This document shows, piece by piece, positions 1-4,538 of a stretch of DNA of 6,569 bases (its first letter is position 1; every line of letters starts with the position of its first letter). A model generated the notes under the pieces. That model saw only the letters and a program-made list of their open reading frames with translations. It had not been told where the DNA came from and did not search any database. The DNA comes from Gemmatimonadota bacterium (GTDB taxonomy: Bacteria > Gemmatimonadota > Gemmatimonadetes > Gemmatimonadales > GWC2-71-9). The stretch is taken from the NCBI GenBank assembly GCA_029862935.1, contig JAOTWK010000201.1, positions 1-6,569 on the forward strand, in the 5' to 3' direction. Both the position numbers and the translations under genes were made by a program.

Positions 1-1931
1 TCCTCCGCGTCGGTGTCCAACAGCGGCGTGAGACGAAGTACCACGTCTTTCATCACTTCGACGTAGATACCGCCCATCCCGAACATCACCAGCGCCCCAA
101 CCCGCGGCATACGGGTGAGGCCAACGATGGTCTCCGTTCCTCCCGACGCCATCTGCTGGACCAGAATTCCGTGCAACCCTTCCCCCGTTTCCCTGCCCCC
201 CTTCTGCCTCCCCTCCTCTACTCTCTTCACCATCTCTCGCACCGCTCGCTCCACCTCCGTCTTGTTGCGCAAGCTGAGCACGACGCCCCCGACCTCGGTC
301 TTGTGGATGACCGAAGGGCTCACGACCTTGATCGCCACTGGGAAACCGAGTTCGGCTGCGGCTTCGGCGACCTTGGGCGCGAGGCTTTGCGTGCCCTGGC
401 GAGACACGAATCGCCATGGGACCGTGGGGATCTGATAGGCCTCGAGCACGCGAAGCGCGTCGGGCTCCGTCAGTTTGACCTGGCCTCGCCCGAGCGTGTT
501 GTCGATGATCTGCGAGACCGTGTCGTCGTCAGCGTCAAACGTTACGAGCTTACCGGGGGCCTTCGCCGTGTGGCGGCGGAACCGCCACATGCCGGCCAAG
601 GCACGGGCGGCCGATTCTGGGAAGATGTAGGCGGGGATCTGCGCATCGTGCAGCTCGGCAAGCCCTGCGGGGAGGCCCTCCCGTCCCATGAGAACGGCCA
701 GCAGCGGTTTGTCTGGATGCCGCTGGTTCACTCGCACGAGTGCCTGCGCGACGTCTTTCGTCTGAATGCCGAGTGGCGGAACGAATGAGGCGATTGCGGC
801 ATCCACGTTTGGATCGGCAAACACACAGTCGAGTGCGAACTCATAACTCTCCGGCGTGGCGCTGGCGATGAGATCAACGGGGTTCTTGACGCTCGCCTCC
901 TCGGGAAGTCCGCTGCGGAGCTTCTCTTCCGTGTCTGCGGTGAGGCGGACAACGTCGAGTCCATTCGATTCGGCGGTGTCAGCGGCGATGATGCCGGGGC
1001 CGCCCGCGTTGGTGACGATGGCGACGCGATTCCCCTGAGGCAGCGGCTGGTTGGAGAACGCCATCGCGAGGTCGAACAACTCGTCAACGGTCTGGGCTCG
1101 GATCGCTCCCGCTTGAGCGATGATGGCGTTGGTCGCGAGTTCCGTCCCGCCCAGCGCTCCAGTGTGGGAGGCTGCGGCACGCGCGCCGGCACCCGTACGG
1201 CCGGACTTCACCACGCACACCGGTTTGGTTCTCGTGAGCGCGCGGCCCAGCTCGACGAAGCTGCCCGGGTTGCCGAAGCTCTCGAGGTACATCAGCACGA
1301 CCTGCGTGCCGGGGTCGTCACGCCAGTATTCGAGAAGGTCGTTCCCGCTGACGTCTGCCTTGTTGCCACTCGAGACGAACATCGAGATCCCGATGCCCAT
1401 GCTCTGCGCGTAGTCGAGGATGCTCGCGCCCATGGCGCCCGATTGGCTCACGAATGCCACTGATCCGGTTGGGGGGATCGCCGGGGCAAACGTGGCGTTC
1501 ATGGATACCGCTGGATCATTGTTGATCACACCCAGGCAGTTGGGGCCGACCATGCGCAGGCCGCCAGCTCGCACCACATCCAACAGCTCCTCTTCACGGG
1601 CAATGCCGCTCCCACCGACCTCTCGGAACCCGGCGGAGATCACGACCAACCCGCGTACTCCCGCAGCCACACACTCTCGTGCCACGGTGGCGACATGCTC
1701 CTTGGGCACGACGATCACCGCCAGGTCGACATGGCCAGGCACGTCGGCGATCGAGGGATACGCTGGGATGGAGTGGATTGCGGACGCCTTGGGATTGACG
1801 GGATAGACCGGTCCCTGAAATCCCTGGCGCAGGAGATTGTCGAGAATCTGCCAGCCGAGCGTATGCTGTTGCCGCGACGCACCGATCACCGCGATCGCCG
1901 CCGGTCGCAGAATGGGGTCGAGTGAGTGCAT
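1..1931 (-). CDS. ADP-forming acetate/acyl-CoA ligase, fused alpha-beta type (3' end beyond the left edge)
   Basis: Predicted cytoplasmic enzyme of the NDP-forming acyl-CoA synthetase family, interconverting acyl-CoA + ADP + Pi with acid + CoA + ATP. The reading frame is open for 643 codons from ATG 1931-1929 to the left edge with no stop. Domains in order: CoA-binding Rossmann fold at about residues 5-100 (LDPILRPAAIAVIGAS near the start), succinyl-CoA-ligase-like domains at about 145-460, and an ATP-grasp domain from about 485. His256 in ASHTGALGG is the expected phosphohistidine, and its position matches His257 of the alpha subunit of archaeal ACD1. NAGGPGI follows at 308-314. In the ATP-grasp part, K535 and the IHKTEVGGV stretch (H543 probably corresponds to the second, beta-subunit phosphohistidine) and GMGGIYVEV (618-626) are intact. 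About 50 residues of the core are missing beyond the edge. A C-terminal GNAT domain, as in Pat/PatZ lysine acetyltransferases, cannot be excluded. The substrate could be acetate or another short or branched acid. No Shine-Dalgarno sequence precedes the start; the ATG was chosen because the conserved N-terminus begins four residues later. Confidence 0.92.
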   Translation of the reverse strand, partial: MHSLDPILRPAAIAVIGASRQQHTLGWQILDNLLRQGFQGPVYPVNPKASAIHSIPAYPSIADVPGHVDLAVIVVPKEHVATVARECVAAGVRGLVVISAGFREVGGSGIAREEELLDVVRAGGLRMVGPNCLGVINNDPAVSMNATFAPAIPPTGSVAFVSQSGAMGASILDYAQSMGIGISMFVSSGNKADVSGNDLLEYWRDDPGTQVVLMYLESFGNPGSFVELGRALTRTKPVCVVKSGRTGAGARAAASHTGALGGTELATNAIIAQAGAIRAQTVDELFDLAMAFSNQPLPQGNRVAIVTNAGGPGIIAADTAESNGLDVVRLTADTEEKLRSGLPEEASVKNPVDLIASATPESYEFALDCVFADPNVDAAIASFVPPLGIQTKDVAQALVRVNQRHPDKPLLAVLMGREGLPAGLAELHDAQIPAYIFPESAARALAGMWRFRRHTAKAPGKLVTFDADDDTVSQIIDNTLGRGQVKLTEPDALRVLEAYQIPTVPWRFVSRQGTQSLAPKVAEAAAELGFPVAIKVVSPSVIHKTEVGGVVLSLRNKTEVERAVREMVKRVEEGRQKGGRETGEGLHGILVQQMASGGTETIVGLTRMPRVGALVMFGMGGIYVEVMKDVVLRLTPLLDTDAE

Positions 1932-1945
1932 GGAAGGAAACTACT

Positions 1946-1967
1946 GCGGCAGGGCGGCAAGGCGGCA
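1946..1967. repeat. Short tandem repeat, about three copies of RGGCGGCA
   Basis: The stretch reads GCGGCA, GGGCGGCA, AGGCGGCA: two full 8-bp units and a truncated first copy. It starts 15 bp upstream of the leftward CoA ligase start codon and so lies in its 5' leader or core promoter. On the transcribed strand of that gene it reads as repeated TGCCGCC. It may simply be slippage-prone low-complexity DNA; no function is evident. Confidence 0.6.
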
Positions 1968-1984
1968 GATGCGGTGGAACGAGT

Positions 1985-2046
1985 AGGACGACGACTGAGA
2001 CGACTAGAGACGTCTAGAGAGAATAATCGTCCTCTCAGTTCGTCCT
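1985..2046. repeat. Imperfect inverted repeat, 14-bp stem with a 2-nt bulge and a small inner hairpin
   Basis: The left arm AGGACGACGACTGAGA (1985-2000) pairs with the right arm TCTCAGTTCGTCCT (2033-2046) over 14 base pairs, leaving only C1992-G1993 bulged. Inside it, CTAGA (2004-2008) and TCTAG (2013-2017) form a second 5-bp stem closing the loop GACG. It lies between two divergent starts, so it is not a normal gene-end terminator, and there is no U-tract. It could be an operator, a leader RNA structure for either transcript, or a by-product of the surrounding quasi-palindromic repeats. Confidence 0.6.
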
Positions 2047-2118
2047 TGACCGTCTTGCTGTCTTGAACCGTCCTAGACCCTCCAAGACCGTCCTAGGCCG
2101 TCTTGGACCGTCTCACTA
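2041..2118. repeat. Degenerate tandem array with a 10-bp period (consensus CGTCYTRGAC)
   Basis: Reading from 2041, the units are CGTCCTTGAC, CGTCTTGCTG, TCTTGAAC (8 bp), CGTCCTAGAC (2069), CCTCCAAGAC, CGTCCTAGGC, CGTCTTGGAC (2099) and the decayed CGTCTCACTA (2109). The spacing is 10 bp apart from one 2-bp deletion. The centre of the consensus approaches the perfect palindrome GTCCTAGGAC, so each unit is itself quasi-palindromic. Similar CGTCTCTAG/CGTCTCAGT units occur on the opposite strand at about 1985-2017. The array ends 37 bp before the start codon of the membrane-protein gene. Confidence 0.75.
2081..2107. repeat. Inverted repeat inside the 10-bp array (8-bp perfect stem, 11-nt loop)
   Basis: TCCAAGAC (2081-2088) is the exact reverse complement of GTCTTGGA (2100-2107). 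The 11-nt loop contains the palindrome CCTAGG (2092-2097). It is nested in the tandem array and would fold in the 5' leader of the rightward operon if transcription starts upstream. No poly-U run follows, so an intrinsic terminator is unlikely. It may follow automatically from the palindromic character of the repeat unit. Confidence 0.5.
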
Positions 2119-2155
2119 CCTTGTCTCCACTCCCTCCAGGCCCGACTATTCACCA

Positions 2156-2674
2156 ATGCTCACTCTTCTCAAGATCGTCCAGTCGCTCTTCAAGGCGCTC
2201 AACTCCGAGGGCACACCAGGACAGGTGGCTGCGGGGATAGCGGTTGGGTCGGCGTTGGGACTCACCCCGCTCGTGAGCCTCCACAATCTGATCATCGTGG
2301 CGGCCATCGCCCTGCTCAACATTTCGGTGCCCGGAGCAATTGTTGGATGGCTGGTGGCGGTGCCGTTCGGGTTCCTGCTCGATCCGGTATTCCATCTCAT
2401 CGGGCGGTGGCTGCTGGTCGAGGTGTTACCATTGGTGCCGGTGTGGACGACCGTTTACAACACGCCCGTGCTCTCGCTCGCCAACTTCAACAACACGGTC
2501 GTGCTCGGCAGCTTGGTCGGGTGGATCGTGCTCTGGATACCGATCTATCTGGTCGGACGCATGGCGGTACGGCGGTACCGGAAGACAGTCTATCCGAAAC
2601 TCGCGAAGTCCAGACTGTTCAAAGCGGTCCAAGCGTCCAAGCTCTACAACCTGTACCGCCTGTTCCAGCCCTGA
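2156..2674 (+). CDS. TIGR03546/DUF2062-type inner-membrane protein
   Basis: This 172-residue polytopic membrane protein has no known biochemical function. The signature region TPGQVAAGIAVGSALGLTPL (residues 20-39), followed by SLHNLIIVAAIALLN, matches the DUF2062 superfamily, and length and context fit the TIGR03546 subgroup. Hydrophobic segments lie at about 24-40, 44-63, 62-86 and 114-134; the C-terminus is basic (RRYRKTVYPKLAKSR, from about 138), which suggests a cytoplasmic tail. The ATG at 2156 was chosen because the conserved amphipathic start MLTLLKIVQSLFKAL begins there; a TTG at 2063 in the same frame would add 31 residues encoded by the repeat array. Only a distant AGG precedes the start. 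The stop overlaps the next start by one base (TGATG), implying translational coupling with the TIGR03545-type gene, the usual partner of this family. Family assignment is from memory of sequence pattern; the function is unknown. Confidence 0.87.
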   Translation: MLTLLKIVQSLFKALNSEGTPGQVAAGIAVGSALGLTPLVSLHNLIIVAAIALLNISVPGAIVGWLVAVPFGFLLDPVFHLIGRWLLVEVLPLVPVWTTVYNTPVLSLANFNNTVVLGSLVGWIVLWIPIYLVGRMAVRRYRKTVYPKLAKSRLFKAVQASKLYNLYRLFQP

Positions 2675-4527
2675 TGCCGCGGTTCAAGTTGTTCCGGTGG
2701 AGGGCGATTCTCCCGCTTGCCCTGTTGCTCATCCTCCTCGCAGTCGGATGGTACCTCTTCCTCGATGGGATTGTCGAGCGGCGGGTGGAACTGACGGGTG
2801 CGGAGTTGGTCGGTGCGCGTGTCGACGTCGAATCGGCCGACGTGCGGCTCGGCGAAGGCACGATCGTACTTCGGGGGCTCCAGGTGACCAACCCCGACCG
2901 GCCGATGACAAACCTGCTCGAAGCGGAGGAGATCGTCGTCAACGTCCGTATCGTGCCGTTGCTCGAAAGGAAACTATTGATCGACACGGTTGCGTTACGG
3001 GGCATGCGATTCGGGACCGATCGCTCCGAATCGGGAGCGTTGGAGAATCTGCCTCCGGGAAGCGGGCGTTTGTGGCGCGAAATCGATCAGTGGTCACAGT
3101 CGGTACGTATCCCACCGCTCACCCTCGAGACACTCGGACAAGTGGTAAATCTCGACGCGATCCGCGCTGAGAGCCTGCAGACGCTGGCGCGCGCGCGGGC
3201 GATCAAGGGTTTCGGAGACTCGTTGGGTGGGCGGTGGGAGCAAGAGCTGCGACGGCTCGATCCGCGCCCCGTACTCGACTCGACCAGAGCGCTCATCACC
3301 CAGTTGCAGGCGGCCAATCCCACGCAACTCGGTGTGGTTGGCATCACCAATCTGGTGAATGCAGCGCGGACCAACCTGACCGCCGTGCGCGGACTCCGTG
3401 GCCGGGTGACGGCCCTCGACTCAACGGCGCGAGGCGAGCTCACGGAGGCGCGGGCACGGCTCGATGCGCTGACCAGCGCGAAGGCAGCCGACCTGGCCTA
3501 CGCCCGCGGATTGCTCAAGCTGCCGACCCTCGAGGCGCCGGAGATGTCGCCCGCGATCTTTGGTGAGGTCGGGGTCGCGTGGATGCGACCGGTGCTCTAT
3601 TGGGTGCGGCAGTCGGAACGCTACTTGCCACCTGGACTGAGCCCACGACGGTTCACGGGACCGAAGCGCCCGCGCGCCGCAGGGACGACAGTGTTGTTCC
3701 CGAAACGGTTCGGGTATCCCCGGTTCTTGCTCGAGCATGGCGAAGCCACGTTCGAGATCGGCGGCGCGGGTGCGGGTGCCGGGGCGTACAGTCTCGAGTT
3801 GACGGGTCTCACATCCGATCCGGCGCTGATCGGCCGGCCGTTCGAACTGTCGGCGTCTCGCACAGAAGCGCGGCGCGGGCCGACGGACCTGCGTATCGGG
3901 GCGCAGCTTGACCATCGGGCGCAACCGGGGCGTGACTCCGTGGAGGCGCGCATCGCAGGCCTCCGGCTGCCGACGTTCGATCTCAAGGCGATCGGCGCGC
4001 GACTCGACTTGGGGCAGGGCACGACCGAGCTGACGCTTCGTCGTACAGGCGATCAGATCGACGGGCTCTGGAGCTGGCGCAGCACAAACGCCACCTGGAG
4101 CCGGCTCGGCACTCCGGCGGCCCTCTCCGGAGAGGCGCTGCGCCTGGGTTCACGCCAATGGGCCGAGGACCTCTTGTGGCGGACGGTGTCAGGAGTACGC
4201 TCGGTGAATGTCGACGTGCGGATACGTGGAGATCTGCGGAGGCCTGCCCTCTCGGTCAGCTCCAATATTGGCCAGCTCGTGGCGCAGAGTCTACGGCAGG
4301 AGCTGGGGCAGGAGGTGCAGCGAATCGAAGCACAGATCCGCGCTCGAGTCGACGCCTTGGTGCAGTCGGAGGTTCAGCGCGCGCGCGAGACGGTGACCGC
4401 ACTGCAGCAGCGCGTGACGGAGCAGATCACGCCGCGGGTCGCCGAAGCGATCGGACTCGAAGCACGGCTGGATGAGGAGATCCGGAAACTCACGCGCCGG
4501 CTGCCCGCCGGCATCAGGATTCCCTGA
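2674..4527 (+). CDS. TIGR03545-type membrane-anchored protein with AsmA-like N-terminal region
   Basis: This 617-residue protein begins with a basic segment and one membrane span (about residues 11-30), so it is probably anchored in the inner membrane with its bulk in the periplasm. Residues 33-110 show the AsmA-like pattern of a short helix and beta-strands after the anchor (VELTGAELVGARVDVESADV, then GTIVLRGLQVTNPD). A helical, coiled-coil-like stretch spans about 228-284, a GTTVLFPKRFGYPRFLLE motif at 337-354 starts a second beta-rich part, a glycine/alanine run (GGAGAGAGA) follows shortly after, and a charged coiled coil fills about 536-608. The arrangement and the neighbour fit TIGR03545, an uncharacterised family. 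AsmA-like proteins are associated with lipid transfer or envelope homeostasis, but no such activity is shown for this family. The start ATG overlaps the previous stop. The frame is also open upstream to 2347, but that part lies inside the preceding gene and lacks membrane-anchor character, so 2674 is preferred. Confidence 0.87.
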   Translation: MPRFKLFRWRAILPLALLLILLAVGWYLFLDGIVERRVELTGAELVGARVDVESADVRLGEGTIVLRGLQVTNPDRPMTNLLEAEEIVVNVRIVPLLERKLLIDTVALRGMRFGTDRSESGALENLPPGSGRLWREIDQWSQSVRIPPLTLETLGQVVNLDAIRAESLQTLARARAIKGFGDSLGGRWEQELRRLDPRPVLDSTRALITQLQAANPTQLGVVGITNLVNAARTNLTAVRGLRGRVTALDSTARGELTEARARLDALTSAKAADLAYARGLLKLPTLEAPEMSPAIFGEVGVAWMRPVLYWVRQSERYLPPGLSPRRFTGPKRPRAAGTTVLFPKRFGYPRFLLEHGEATFEIGGAGAGAGAYSLELTGLTSDPALIGRPFELSASRTEARRGPTDLRIGAQLDHRAQPGRDSVEARIAGLRLPTFDLKAIGARLDLGQGTTELTLRRTGDQIDGLWSWRSTNATWSRLGTPAALSGEALRLGSRQWAEDLLWRTVSGVRSVNVDVRIRGDLRRPALSVSSNIGQLVAQSLRQELGQEVQRIEAQIRARVDALVQSEVQRARETVTALQQRVTEQITPRVAEAIGLEARLDEEIRKLTRRLPAGIRIP

Positions 4528-4538
4528 CCCTCTCGGAC

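Larger units (their letters stand above)
1932..2155. promoter_or_regulatory. Divergent intergenic region with shared promoters, repeat-rich
   Basis: This 224-bp stretch separates the leftward CoA ligase from the rightward operon, so both promoters should lie here. It contains the repeats listed separately. The only AT-rich patch is around 2018-2028 (GAGAATAAT). A TTGACC at 2047-2052 resembles a sigma-70 -35 box on the plus strand, but no good -10 box lies 16-18 bp downstream, so I assign no definite promoter. Nothing convincingly coding is seen: a TTG-started extension of the downstream gene (2063) would translate the repeat array into a non-conserved sequence. Confidence 0.55.

Noticed and set aside
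171..788. 205-codon open frame on the plus strand
   Set aside because: It is antisense to the well-conserved CoA ligase and its translation resembles no family; high GC keeps opposite frames open.
2047..2076. Sigma-70-like promoter with TTGACC at 2047-2052
   Set aside because: No acceptable -10 hexamer lies at 16-18 bp, and the TTGACC is part of the repeat unit series.
2081..2107. Hairpin as an intrinsic terminator or attenuator
   Set aside because: No T-run follows, no gene ends here, and the pairing may come simply from the palindromic repeat unit.
2063..2155. TTG-started N-terminal extension of the membrane protein
   Set aside because: It would encode the repeat array, has no conserved content, and the family-like N-terminus starts at the ATG at 2156.
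1932..2155. CRISPR array
   Set aside because: Units are only about 10 bp, directly adjacent and degenerate, with no spacers and no cas genes nearby.
2347..2673. Upstream ATG in frame with the AsmA-like protein, giving 726 residues
   Set aside because: The extra 109 residues overlap the membrane-protein gene almost entirely, and the signal-anchor is N-terminal only if translation starts at 2674.
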